Origin: TMED108 sp964386795
Lineage (GTDB): Bacteria > Fidelibacterota > Marinisomatia > Marinisomatales > TCS55
DNA length: 22,852 bases
Direction: 5' to 3'
NCBI GenBank assembly: GCA_964386795.1
Contig: CAYLUE010000025.1
Span: forward strand, 1 to 22,852
Positions within the stretch are counted from its first letter, which is position 1. Every line of letters starts with the position of its first letter. The notes under the pieces are model-generated. The model ran no database searches. It saw only the letters and a list, made by a program, of their open reading frames with translations, and was not told where the DNA came from. The position numbers and the translations under genes are program-made. Below are positions 1 to 7,497 of this stretch, piece by piece.

Positions 1-1
1 T

Positions 2-43
2 TATAGCAGCTATTTCTTTTTTACTCTGGAGAGGGTTTTGTAA
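2..43 (+). CDS. Partial leader peptide rich in Tyr and Phe codons
   Basis: An open frame enters from the left edge and ends at TAA 41-43. Its 13 visible codons encode YSSYFFFTLERVL, five of them aromatic, including three consecutive Phe codons at 14-22. It lies directly before an antiterminator/terminator pair and the pheA-tyrA operon, so it is interpreted as an attenuator leader peptide. The start codon and ribosome binding site are outside the window, and the region is T-rich, so Phe codons could occur by chance. Frame 3 is also open from base 3 to a TAA at 126-128, but it runs through the terminator hairpin and has no ATG. The 3' end of an unrelated upstream gene cannot be excluded. Confidence 0.4.
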   Translation, partial: YSSYFFFTLERVL

Positions 44-75
44 TCCCAGGTATACCTGCTATACACTGATTATTC

Positions 76-106
76 AAAACCCCGGTCATTATCGGGGTTT
101 TTTTTT
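76..106 (+). terminator. Rho-independent terminator in the pheA leader
   Basis: A perfect 9-bp stem pairs 76-84 (aaaaccccg) with 93-101 (cggggtttt) around an 8-base loop, and the T-run continues to 106. Only 22 bases separate the T-run from the pheA ATG at 129. That leaves essentially no room for another promoter, so transcription of pheA must pass through this hairpin. This supports a regulated attenuator rather than a simple end-of-gene terminator. Confidence 0.85.
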
Positions 107-128
107 ACATAAAAGTGAAAGGTTATAA

Positions 129-692
129 ATGAAATCAATAGGAATACAGGGCGGGAAAGGAAGTTTTTCTGAGCAAGCTGCAACTCAGTTTGCAATTAAT
201 CACGGAATAAATGACTTTAATATTGTTTACCAGATTTCCTCGGAAAGCGTATTGAGTGGATTAGAATCAGATCAAACTGATTATGGAGTTATTGCAATGG
301 AAAATGCACAAGGAGGCGTTGTTATTGAAAGCGTTGAGGCGCTTGCAAGATATCGATGTTCCATAATTGAGATGTTCCATATACCGGTTGATCAAAATTT
401 GTTAGGTGTTTCTGGGATGAACGTAGGTGACATTACTGAAATACACTCTCACCAACAAGCTTTGCGTCAATGTAAAGATTTTTTGAGTGAATATTTTTGG
501 ACGAGACCTTTAATTGAAGAAGATGACACAGCTGAGTCAGCAAGAAGGCTATCTGAAGGAAAACTACCTAAAACTGCAGGTGTTATTGCAAATAAAGCAT
601 GTGCAGAATTATATGATTTAGAAATTTTACAGGAAAGTATTCACGATCTGAAACATAACCTCACTTTATTTTTAGGCGTTAAGAAACTCTAG
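129..692 (+). CDS. pheA: Prephenate dehydratase, short form without ACT domain
   Basis: Predicted to convert prephenate to phenylpyruvate (or arogenate to phenylalanine) in the cytoplasm. The 187-residue protein covers only the dehydratase domain. Visible motifs are GGKGSFSE near the N-terminus, ENAQGG (58-63, normally ENSxxG), SHQQAL (107-112, normally SHPQAL), DDTAESA (132-138) and NLTLF (177-181). Most family members continue with an ACT domain that binds Phe for feedback; this one stops right after the catalytic domain. It is also not fused to chorismate mutase, unlike enterobacterial PheA. The family TRF triplet is TLF here: Thr179 is kept but Arg is Leu. The ATG is preceded by GAAAGG (117-122) at good spacing. 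It is the first gene of the nine-gene aromatic operon, 5 bases before tyrA. The family call is firm; the exact substrate (prephenate or arogenate) is open. Confidence 0.88.
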   Translation: MKSIGIQGGKGSFSEQAATQFAINHGINDFNIVYQISSESVLSGLESDQTDYGVIAMENAQGGVVIESVEALARYRCSIIEMFHIPVDQNLLGVSGMNVGDITEIHSHQQALRQCKDFLSEYFWTRPLIEEDDTAESARRLSEGKLPKTAGVIANKACAELYDLEILQESIHDLKHNLTLFLGVKKL

Positions 693-697
693 ATATT

Positions 698-1438
698 ATG
701 AAGAGTATTGGAATAATTGGATTGGGAAGATTTGGTAAGGTGCTTGCAAGTATTTTACAAAAGGGATACAAGGTTTCTGCTTTTGATATTGAAAATATTT
801 CCCCATTAGCTGGTGTTGAATTTTGTGATATAGAAAAAATAATAAAAGAAGAGGTTATTTTTATTGCTGTTCCAATTCGTCATTTCAAATCATTAATAAT
901 TGATATAGCTCCTAAATTAAGAAAAGGAACAACCGTAATTGATGTTTGTTCAGTAAAGTCATATCCTGTAGAAGTAATGACAAATTCTCTTTCAAAAGAT
1001 ATTGGAATTATTGCTACGCATCCCATGTTTGGACCAGATTCATTTTTAACTAATAAAAAATTGAAAATGATGATGCACAGCGTAAATGATATCAATAATC
1101 AATTTAATATATGGAAAGAGTTTTTCACTAATCAGAGTGTTGATATTATAGAAATGTCACCTCATGAACATGATAGGCTTGCAGCAAAAAGCCAAGGTGT
1201 TACTCATTTTCTAGGAAGGATGTTAAAGCAATTTGGCATTGATAAAACACCAATTGATACACAGGGATTTAAAGATCTATTAGATCTAGTTGAACAAACA
1301 TGTAACGATACCTGGGATCTGTATACCGATCTCCAAATATATAATCCCTATACTATGAAAATAATTTCAAAATTACGACAATCAACAGAATCGCTTGATG
1401 AACAATTAAAGGAGCTAGACAATGTGGCAAGTAGATAG
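698..1438 (+). CDS. tyrA: Prephenate/arogenate dehydrogenase, plant-like TyrA
   Basis: Oxidative decarboxylation of prephenate or arogenate on the tyrosine branch. The N-terminal Rossmann motif GLGRFG (8-13) binds the nicotinamide cofactor. DVCSVK (82-87) and THPMFGPD (107-114) match conserved active-site regions. HEHDRLAAKSQGVTHFLGR (156-174) closely resembles the corresponding block of plant-type arogenate dehydrogenases, with His170 as the likely catalytic His. The 246 residues cover the dehydrogenase domain only, with no ACT domain and no chorismate mutase fusion. The resemblance to the plant arogenate group suggests, but does not prove, use of arogenate and NADP. The ATG lies 5 bases after the pheA stop without a clear Shine-Dalgarno sequence, suggesting translational coupling. 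Its last 17 bases overlap the DAHP synthase gene. Confidence 0.88.
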   Translation: MKSIGIIGLGRFGKVLASILQKGYKVSAFDIENISPLAGVEFCDIEKIIKEEVIFIAVPIRHFKSLIIDIAPKLRKGTTVIDVCSVKSYPVEVMTNSLSKDIGIIATHPMFGPDSFLTNKKLKMMMHSVNDINNQFNIWKEFFTNQSVDIIEMSPHEHDRLAAKSQGVTHFLGRMLKQFGIDKTPIDTQGFKDLLDLVEQTCNDTWDLYTDLQIYNPYTMKIISKLRQSTESLDEQLKELDNVASR

Positions 1439-2765
1439 CTGGAAAAAATACAAAGCACTACATCTACCAGAATATAAAGACGCTAATCATCTGAATAGAG
1501 TTCTGGATACACTAAAGGGCTTCCCTCCTCTCGTCTTTGCGGGTGAAGTACGATCACTACATAAATCACTAGCAGATGTTGCTGAAGGTAATGGTTTTTT
1601 ATTGCAGGGTGGCGATTGTGCAGAAAGCTTCTCTGAATTTCATGCAGATAATATTCGAGATACATTTAGAGTAATACTACAAATGGCTGTTATACTTACA
1701 TCTGGAACAAATCTTCCAATTGTTAAAGTGGGTAGAATGGCAGGACAATTTGCAAAACCTAGGAGCAGCTCAACCGAAGAAAGAAATGGCCAAAAATTAG
1801 AAAGCTATAAAGGCGATATTATCAATGGTATTGAATTTGATGAAGATTTGCGTAAACCCAACCCTGATAGAATGCTTAAAGCATATTCGCAGGCAGCGTC
1901 AACGCTAAATTTAGTTCGAGCTTTTGCTGATGGGGGATATGCTGACCTACGGCATGTTAATTCATGGAATATGGGATTTTTAAAATCTGGATCGGAATAT
2001 GAAAGATATAGAAAATTGGCTAATAAAATTCAAGAGAGTCTAAATTTTATGGATGCTCTTGGTGTCACATCAGAAAACACACCGCAATTGCGTAAAACCG
2101 ATTATTATACATGCCATGAAGCCTTACTCCTCCCATACGAACAGGCATTAACTCGAGTAGACTCAACGACTGGTGACATATATGATACATCAGCCCATTT
2201 TGTGTGGATTGGAGATAGAACTAGATTTGAAAATAGTGCGCATGTTGAATTCTGCGCAGGTATTCAAAACCCAATAGGAATAAAATGCAGCCCTTCATTG
2301 GATCATGACGATCTAATAAAAATATTAGATAAAATAAACCCCAATAATGATTCAGGAAGGATTACACTGATTGCGCGATATGGAAATGATAAAGTGAAAA
2401 AATATCTTCCAAAATTGATAAAAAGAATTTTAGATGAAGGTCGAACCGTAGTATGGTCATGTGATCCTATGCATGGCAATACTGTAAAGAGCGGTGATGG
2501 AACAAAAACAAGACCATTTGAAGAAGTTTTATCTGAAGTAAAGAAAAATATTCGAATTCATAATTCTCAGGGTTCTTGGTTCGGTGGAATTCATCTTGAA
2601 ATGACAGGGCAAAATGTTACAGAGTGCACTGGTGGAATTGATGAAATTTCTGAAGCAGATTTAAAAGACCGCTATCATACACATTGCGACCCGCGTTTGA
2701 ATGCAAATCAAGCCATTGAACTTGCTTTTCTAATAGCTGATGAGTTGAACAAAAATGATAATTAA
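1422..2765 (+). CDS. aroF: Class II (plant-type) DAHP synthase
   Basis: First committed step of the shikimate pathway: PEP plus erythrose 4-phosphate to DAHP. At 447 residues it is strongly class II/plant-like throughout: LLQGGDCAESF (60-70, Cys66 a metal ligand), KVGRMAGQFAKPRS, HEALLLPYEQALTR, SAHFVWIGDRTR, WSCDPMHGNT, GGIHLEMTGQNVTECTGG and YHTHCDPRLNANQA. The remaining metal ligands (His of DPMHGNT, Glu of HLEMTG, Asp of CDPRLN) are all present. It lacks the extended N-terminus that takes part in allostery in the Mycobacterium tuberculosis class II enzyme. AAAGGAG (1408-1414) lies 7 bases before the ATG, so the start inside tyrA is well supported. It overlaps aroA by 11 bases. The gene symbol is assigned by function only; symbols for class II enzymes vary between aroF, aroG and aroH. 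Confidence 0.95.
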   Translation: MWQVDSWKKYKALHLPEYKDANHLNRVLDTLKGFPPLVFAGEVRSLHKSLADVAEGNGFLLQGGDCAESFSEFHADNIRDTFRVILQMAVILTSGTNLPIVKVGRMAGQFAKPRSSSTEERNGQKLESYKGDIINGIEFDEDLRKPNPDRMLKAYSQAASTLNLVRAFADGGYADLRHVNSWNMGFLKSGSEYERYRKLANKIQESLNFMDALGVTSENTPQLRKTDYYTCHEALLLPYEQALTRVDSTTGDIYDTSAHFVWIGDRTRFENSAHVEFCAGIQNPIGIKCSPSLDHDDLIKILDKINPNNDSGRITLIARYGNDKVKKYLPKLIKRILDEGRTVVWSCDPMHGNTVKSGDGTKTRPFEEVLSEVKKNIRIHNSQGSWFGGIHLEMTGQNVTECTGGIDEISEADLKDRYHTHCDPRLNANQAIELAFLIADELNKNDN

Positions 2766-3999
2766 TGGAAATTTAAACCTTCCTGGTGATAAGTCTATAT
2801 CTCATCGAGCAGTCATGCTAGCTTCTTTAGCTAAAGGAAAATCAGAAATACGAAACCTTTCAAGCGCTAAAGATGTTGCTTCTACTATATCATGTCTAGC
2901 TAATTGCGGCATACAGTTCAACAATGGACCAGGAGGCCTTTTCGTTAATGGCGGGATGTTAAAAGACCCCGATGTATCGCTTGATTGTGGAAACTCTGGA
3001 ACAACAATGCGCCTGCTTATTGGATTATTATCTGGTCAAGGAATTAATGCTACTCTAATTGGTGATGAATCTTTATCAAGTAGGCCTATGAAGAGGGTAA
3101 TAAATCCATTAAAAAAAATGGGGGTTGATATATCAAGCAATAATTATAAGTCGCCTATTGAGATTCGAAAAAGCCAATTAAAAGGAATCAATTATGAATC
3201 ACCTATTGCTAGTGCTCAAATCAAATCATGCATACTATTTGCAGGAATAGGCGCAATTGGATCTACAACATATACCGAGCCAAATATATCAAGAAATCAC
3301 TCTGAAATTATGTTAAATAATATAGGTGTCACAATAAATAGCGATAATATGAGGACAGCTATTTCATTCAGCGAAGACTTTAAACCATTAAACTTTACAA
3401 TCCCATCAGATCCTTCAACCGCTTCATTTTTTATTGCAGCAGCAATCTTAATTCCAGATTCAAGATTAATTTTGAATAGAATATTATTAAATAAAACTAG
3501 AACTGGCTTTATTAAAGCAATCAAACGAATGGGATGCAAAATAGAATATCTAGATAATTGGATAGAAAATGGAGAAAAAATTGGCAACATAAAAGTATCG
3601 CATCAAAAACTAAAAGCAATAACGATTGGTAGTAATGAAATTCCATCAATTATTGATGAATTACCAATTTTAGCAATAATGGCAACGCAGGCAAAAGGAA
3701 TAACAACAGTCACTGGTGCAAAGGAATTAAGAGTAAAAGAATCTGATAGAATATCTACTATATGTAATAACCTTGCACGAATGGGGGCAAATATTCGAGA
3801 GCTACCTGATGGTTTTATTATAGAAGGACCAACAAAACTTCATGGTGCATCAATAGAAACGTGCGATGATCATCGGATTGCAATGACCTTTCAAATTGCA
3901 TCACTAATTACTTCAGGCAATATACAATTAGATAATGATTCCTGTGCATCAATTTCATTTCCCGAATTTTATTCAACATTAAAAAGCATCTTACAATGA
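2755..3999 (+). CDS. aroA: 3-phosphoshikimate 1-carboxyvinyltransferase (EPSP synthase)
   Basis: Joins shikimate 3-phosphate and PEP to give EPSP, the sixth shikimate step. The 414-residue protein shows the PEP/shikimate-phosphate motifs in order: LPGDKSISHRA (9-19), GNSGTTMR (79-86, with the Gly whose replacement by Ala marks glyphosate-tolerant enzymes still present), SSRPM (108-112), SAQIKS (153-158), PSDPSTASFF (217-226), DELP (301-304), KESDRI (328-333) and DDHRIAM (371-377). SRNHSE (179-184) has Asn where SRDHTE is usual, a mild variant. The N-terminus is short and begins almost directly at LPGDKS. The gene starts inside the last codons of the DAHP synthase gene (11-base overlap) and shares ATGA with aroE, so coupled translation is likely. 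Confidence 0.95.
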   Translation: MIINGNLNLPGDKSISHRAVMLASLAKGKSEIRNLSSAKDVASTISCLANCGIQFNNGPGGLFVNGGMLKDPDVSLDCGNSGTTMRLLIGLLSGQGINATLIGDESLSSRPMKRVINPLKKMGVDISSNNYKSPIEIRKSQLKGINYESPIASAQIKSCILFAGIGAIGSTTYTEPNISRNHSEIMLNNIGVTINSDNMRTAISFSEDFKPLNFTIPSDPSTASFFIAAAILIPDSRLILNRILLNKTRTGFIKAIKRMGCKIEYLDNWIENGEKIGNIKVSHQKLKAITIGSNEIPSIIDELPILAIMATQAKGITTVTGAKELRVKESDRISTICNNLARMGANIRELPDGFIIEGPTKLHGASIETCDDHRIAMTFQIASLITSGNIQLDNDSCASISFPEFYSTLKSILQ

Positions 4000-4787
4000 A
4001 GCAATATGCAGTCATTGGGGATCCTATTATCCATAGCTTAAGTCCATTATTACATAATGAGATATTCAACCAAATTGGTACGCTTATTAGTTATAAGAAA
4101 CATCAAATAAAAGAAACTGGGCTTTCATCGTTTGTTTCGAATAATCACATAAAATTCTATAATGTAACTATACCTCATAAAGAATCTATTTTGCCTTATT
4201 TAAAATCATTAGATACTATTGCTAAGGAAATTGGAGCAGTTAATTGCGTAATGAATCAAAAAGGATATAATACTGATTGGCTCGGATTTAAATATGCAAT
4301 GATATATAATAATGTTGATATAAAAGATAAAAACTGTTTGATTATTGGTGCAGGTGGTGCAGCTAAAGCAATAGCATATGCGTTAATTAAGTCTAAACCA
4401 AAATCTATCAATGTGGTCAATCGATCTAAAGATAAAAAAAGCAATCTAGATAGCTGGATTCAGTCATATGGTATAAATAATAAAATCATCGCAGCTCCTG
4501 ATTTAATTATTAATTGTACACCTATTGGAATGTGGCCTAAAATAGAATTTCTACCATTTAATATTAAAGATATTAATGAAGATCAAATCATAATTGATAC
4601 AATCTATAATCCCATTGAAACTAAATGGCTAGGATTATGTAGAAAAAAAGGTGCTTATACTATTGGGGGGCTTGATATGTTTATTTATCAGGGTTTAGCC
4701 TCAACTGAAATCTGGGAAAATGATAATATCATCGATAGAATTAAATTCAAACAAATAAAAAAGGTTTTAAAATCAGAACTATGTTAA
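3996..4787 (+). CDS. aroE: Shikimate dehydrogenase
   Basis: NADPH-dependent reduction of 3-dehydroshikimate to shikimate. The 263 residues carry the full signature: VIGDPIIHSLSP (6-17, shikimate-binding Ser residues), NVTIPHK (56-62, catalytic Lys62), GAVN (80-83), NTDWLGF (92-98, catalytic Asp94), GAGGAAKA (118-125, nucleotide-binding loop), NRS, NCTPIGM and GGLDMFIYQG near the C-terminus. Length is near the usual 270-280. It overlaps aroA by ATGA and aroC by 7 bases. Within this operon it must serve the biosynthetic step rather than quinate catabolism. Confidence 0.95.
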   Translation: MKQYAVIGDPIIHSLSPLLHNEIFNQIGTLISYKKHQIKETGLSSFVSNNHIKFYNVTIPHKESILPYLKSLDTIAKEIGAVNCVMNQKGYNTDWLGFKYAMIYNNVDIKDKNCLIIGAGGAAKAIAYALIKSKPKSINVVNRSKDKKSNLDSWIQSYGINNKIIAAPDLIINCTPIGMWPKIEFLPFNIKDINEDQIIIDTIYNPIETKWLGLCRKKGAYTIGGLDMFIYQGLASTEIWENDNIIDRIKFKQIKKVLKSELC

Positions 4788-5935
4788 AAAGACTACAATT
4801 TTTGACTGCTGGAGAATCTCACGGAAAAGGTTTATTAGGAATTTTAGATGGATTACCAGCTGGCCTAGAAATCACAGAAGAATATATTGATCATGAATTA
4901 AAACGTCGCCAAATGGGACATGGCAGAGGCGGTCGTATGAAAATTGAAAAAGATCATGCTGAGATTTGGTGTGGAGTAAGACACGGGAAAACTCTTGCCT
5001 CTCCCATTGGAATTTTAGTGAAAAATTTAGACTGGGATAATTGGACAGATAAAATGTCAGTTGAACCAGTAGATAAAGAAATCAAACGAGTTACGCTACC
5101 AAGGCCTGGGCACGCTGATCTTGCAGGAATTCATAAATACGGATTTGATGATATTAGAAATGTTCTTGAAAGATCAAGTGCTAGAGAAACAACAATGCGA
5201 GTCGCGTTAGGAACAATATGTAGAAAACTGCTTGAGGAGGTAGGAATAAACATTGGTAGTAGAGTAGTACAAATACATGACATCAAAGATCAAACAAAAT
5301 ATGAAATGAATCCAAGAGATCTAAATAAAGCTGCGGATAGTTCTCCGGTAAGATGTTTAGATAAAAAAGTGGAAGGTGATATGATTAAGGTAATTGATGA
5401 TGCTAAGAAATCTGGCGATTCTGTAGGTGGAGTTTTTGAAGTTATAGCAACCGGCCTACCCTACGGTCTAGGTTCTTACACACAATGGAACCAAAAACTA
5501 CAAGCACGTATTACATCAATGATAATGAGTATAAATGCATTTAAAGGAATAGAAATTGGCAGTGGATTTCATAGCGCGAGTCAATTTGGTAGTAAGGTGC
5601 ATGATGAAATTGGCCATGATGGTAATAAATATACACGCTATACTAATAATGCTGGGGGTATTGAAGGCGGAATGAGCAATGCGCAGCCAATAGTCCTTTG
5701 GATGTCTATGAAGCCTATATCAACATTAATTAAACCATTAAGATCCGTAGATATAGTAACGCATGATAAAAAAGTAGCACATAAAGAAAGAACGGACTCG
5801 TGCGCGGTACCAGCAGCTTCTATAATATCAGAAAGTATGTTATGTATTTCATTAGTAGATGCATTACTAGAAAAATTTGGTGGAGATAGTATGAAACAAT
5901 TAAAGTCGCATATGAAAGCTACGGCAGAGTATTGA
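4781..5935 (+). CDS. aroC: Chorismate synthase
   Basis: FMN-dependent 1,4-elimination of phosphate from EPSP to give chorismate, the last shikimate step. The 384-residue protein contains GESHG (11-15), RRQMGHGRGGRMKIEKD (about 42-58), RPGHADLAG, RNVLERSSARETT (about 127-139) and NNAGGIEGGMSN. The sequence RTDSCAVPAA near the C-terminus corresponds to the usual RSDxxxVPAA. The start overlaps aroE by 7 bases, and the TGA stop is shared with the TTG start of aroK in a TTGA overlap. The length suits the longer bacterial type, and no domain appears missing. Confidence 0.96.
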   Translation: MLKRLQFLTAGESHGKGLLGILDGLPAGLEITEEYIDHELKRRQMGHGRGGRMKIEKDHAEIWCGVRHGKTLASPIGILVKNLDWDNWTDKMSVEPVDKEIKRVTLPRPGHADLAGIHKYGFDDIRNVLERSSARETTMRVALGTICRKLLEEVGINIGSRVVQIHDIKDQTKYEMNPRDLNKAADSSPVRCLDKKVEGDMIKVIDDAKKSGDSVGGVFEVIATGLPYGLGSYTQWNQKLQARITSMIMSINAFKGIEIGSGFHSASQFGSKVHDEIGHDGNKYTRYTNNAGGIEGGMSNAQPIVLWMSMKPISTLIKPLRSVDIVTHDKKVAHKERTDSCAVPAASIISESMLCISLVDALLEKFGGDSMKQLKSHMKATAEY

Positions 5936-6423
5936 ATAATATTTTTTTAATAGGTATGATGGGCGCAGGTAAATCAACAATTGGTAAATTATTATCAAAT
6001 AATATGAAAATCAGTTTTGTAGATACAGATGAAGAGGTAGAAAAGCATTTTAATATGCCAATAAACAATATATTTGATAAATATGGTGAAGAAGGATTTC
6101 GTGAAATTGAATCACTCATATTAGAAAAATCCACAGATTCTATTGTAGCGTGTGGTGGTGGAATAGTATTGAAAAAAAAGAATCGAGATTTTATTAAAGA
6201 GAATGGAAAATGCTTACTATTGTTATCAAATATTAATGTATTAGCTGACCGATTAAGCAGTGAAAATAATAGGCCTCTACTAAATGATGGAATTATTGAG
6301 AATCAACTTGAACAAATATGGAAACAAAGAAAAGACTTATACTATAACTTGGCTGATCAAGTAATTGAAATCAATGATAAATCAAAAAAACAAATCACAG
6401 ATTATATAATTGGAGTTTTATAA
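5932..6423 (+). CDS. aroK: Shikimate kinase
   Basis: ATP-dependent phosphorylation of shikimate at the 3-OH. The 163 residues have Walker A GMMGAGKST (8-16), Asp31/Asp33 in FVDTDEE, FRE with Arg57, CGGG (74-77), RPLL (114-117, lid region) and RKDLYYNLAD (133-142). The start codon is TTG, overlapping the aroC stop as TTGA. The next in-frame ATG (5956) would remove the first beta strand leading into the P-loop, so TTG is preferred. The start is preceded only by a weak GCAGAG, so termination-reinitiation coupled to aroC is likely. Confidence 0.93.
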   Translation: MNNIFLIGMMGAGKSTIGKLLSNNMKISFVDTDEEVEKHFNMPINNIFDKYGEEGFREIESLILEKSTDSIVACGGGIVLKKKNRDFIKENGKCLLLLSNINVLADRLSSENNRPLLNDGIIENQLEQIWKQRKDLYYNLADQVIEINDKSKKQITDYIIGVL

Positions 6424-6426
6424 ATA

Positions 6427-7497
6427 ATGAAAAAGATACCAATGAATCTCGGTAATAGATCATATTCAATAATCATTGAGGATGGTTTAATTAATTCATT
6501 GGCAATGCTTTTGAAAAAGAAGAATACTAATCAAAAATGGGTTATTATTTCGCAACGGTCTATAATGAAGCATTATGGAAATGATTTATTTGACCAACTT
6601 AATGATAATGGATTTAATGTAAATAAAATTACGATTGAAGATGGTGAAAGCTCCAAAGATATAAAAATATATACGCAGATTATTACAAAACTTCTTGAAT
6701 GTAACTGCGACAGATCATCGATCATTCTTGCGTTAGGTGGTGGTGTAGTTGGAGATATCGCTGGTTTTGTTGCGTCAACATATATGAGAGGAATTAAATA
6801 CTACCAAATCCCTACAACATTGCTAGCTATGGTTGATTCTTCTATTGGCGGAAAGACCGGATTGAACTATTTAAGAACCAAAAATATAATTGGGACTATT
6901 TACCAACCAGGTAGTGTGCTAATTGATCCAGAATTATTATCTACTCTTCCAGTTGATGAAACAATATCTGGAATTGGAGAAATAATTAAATATGGCGCAA
7001 TACATGATAGTGAATTTTTAATCAATCTAAATGAGTGGGTTAATGACTTAAATAGCTTTCCATATTCCATTGCAATTGAAAGATGCTGTGAGATAAAAGC
7101 TGAAATTGTATCAGCAGATGAAAAAGAAAACGATCTGAGGAGAATATTAAATTTTGGACATACAGTTGGACATGCTTTAGAATCCCATATAGGCTACGAT
7201 AGCATTAGGCACGGCGAAGCAATTAGCTATGGAATGAAATGTGCATCATGGATTTCAAATAAAAAATCATTAATAAATAATGATGAGTATAATTTTATGA
7301 TTGAGCTAATAAATAAACTACCACTACCTAAATTAGATGAACTTGATTATGATCAAATTATTCAATACATCAATTTTGATAAAAAGTACCATAATGGCAA
7401 ACTAAGCTTTATTTTGCTCGACGGATTAGGTAATACTAAAATAGATACCGATATTTCTAAAGAAATAATCCGCAAATCACTAAAGGCGCTAGAATGA
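6427..7497 (+). CDS. aroB: 3-dehydroquinate synthase
   Basis: NAD- and metal-dependent cyclisation of DAHP to 3-dehydroquinate, the second shikimate step. The 356-residue protein shows DGESSKD, ALGGGVVGDIAGFVAS (NAD-binding glycine block), YMRGIKYYQIPTTLLAMVDS, SIGGKTG, GEIIKYG, KENDLRRILNFGHTVGHALE and RHGEAISYGM. These supply the expected Glu and two His metal ligands. Length matches the family (about 350-360). It begins 3 bases after the aroK stop, with GGAG at 6412-6415 as a possible ribosome binding site, and overlaps aroQ by ATGA. Confidence 0.95.
   Translation: MKKIPMNLGNRSYSIIIEDGLINSLAMLLKKKNTNQKWVIISQRSIMKHYGNDLFDQLNDNGFNVNKITIEDGESSKDIKIYTQIITKLLECNCDRSSIILALGGGVVGDIAGFVASTYMRGIKYYQIPTTLLAMVDSSIGGKTGLNYLRTKNIIGTIYQPGSVLIDPELLSTLPVDETISGIGEIIKYGAIHDSEFLINLNEWVNDLNSFPYSIAIERCCEIKAEIVSADEKENDLRRILNFGHTVGHALESHIGYDSIRHGEAISYGMKCASWISNKKSLINNDEYNFMIELINKLPLPKLDELDYDQIIQYINFDKKYHNGKLSFILLDGLGNTKIDTDISKEIIRKSLKALE

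Larger units (their letters stand above)
1..106 (+). promoter_or_regulatory. Putative Phe/Tyr transcription attenuator leader (5' end outside window)
   Basis: Seen: bases 33-40 (gggttttg) are perfectly complementary to 75-82 (caaaaccc). Bases 76-84 are also the left arm of a perfect terminator stem with 93-101, so the two structures exclude each other. Upstream, frame 2 reads Tyr-Ser-Ser-Tyr-Phe-Phe-Phe-Thr-Leu-Glu-Arg-Val-Leu-stop (2-43). A further 8-bp complementarity joins 2-9 with 56-63, and 47-58 is a 12-bp palindrome. Known: this is the arrangement of ribosome-mediated attenuators such as pheL and trpL. Inference: a ribosome stalled at the Tyr/Phe codons leaves 33-40 free to form the antiterminator. 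A ribosome reaching the stop at 41-43 covers 33-40 and lets the terminator form. The leader start codon and promoter lie left of the window. Alternative: an ordinary upstream terminator with chance pairings. Confidence 0.6.

Noticed and set aside
1..75. Complementarity 2-9 with 56-63, considered as the closing stem of a small structured RNA (6S, SRP or tRNA-like).
   Set aside because: No tRNA, SRP or 6S signature bases are present, and the element is cut by the window edge. It is more simply part of the leader's alternative folds.
3..128. Frame 3 is open from the left edge to a TAA just before the pheA ATG, considered as a small upstream gene.
   Set aside because: It has no ATG in the window, runs through the terminator hairpin and T-run, and encodes a low-quality sequence. 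The frame-2 leader explains the region better.
880..1095. Minus-strand open frames inside tyrA, the DAHP synthase, aroA, aroE and aroK.
   Set aside because: They lie wholly within genes whose conserved protein motifs prove the plus strand, and show no motifs or plausible ribosome binding sites of their own.
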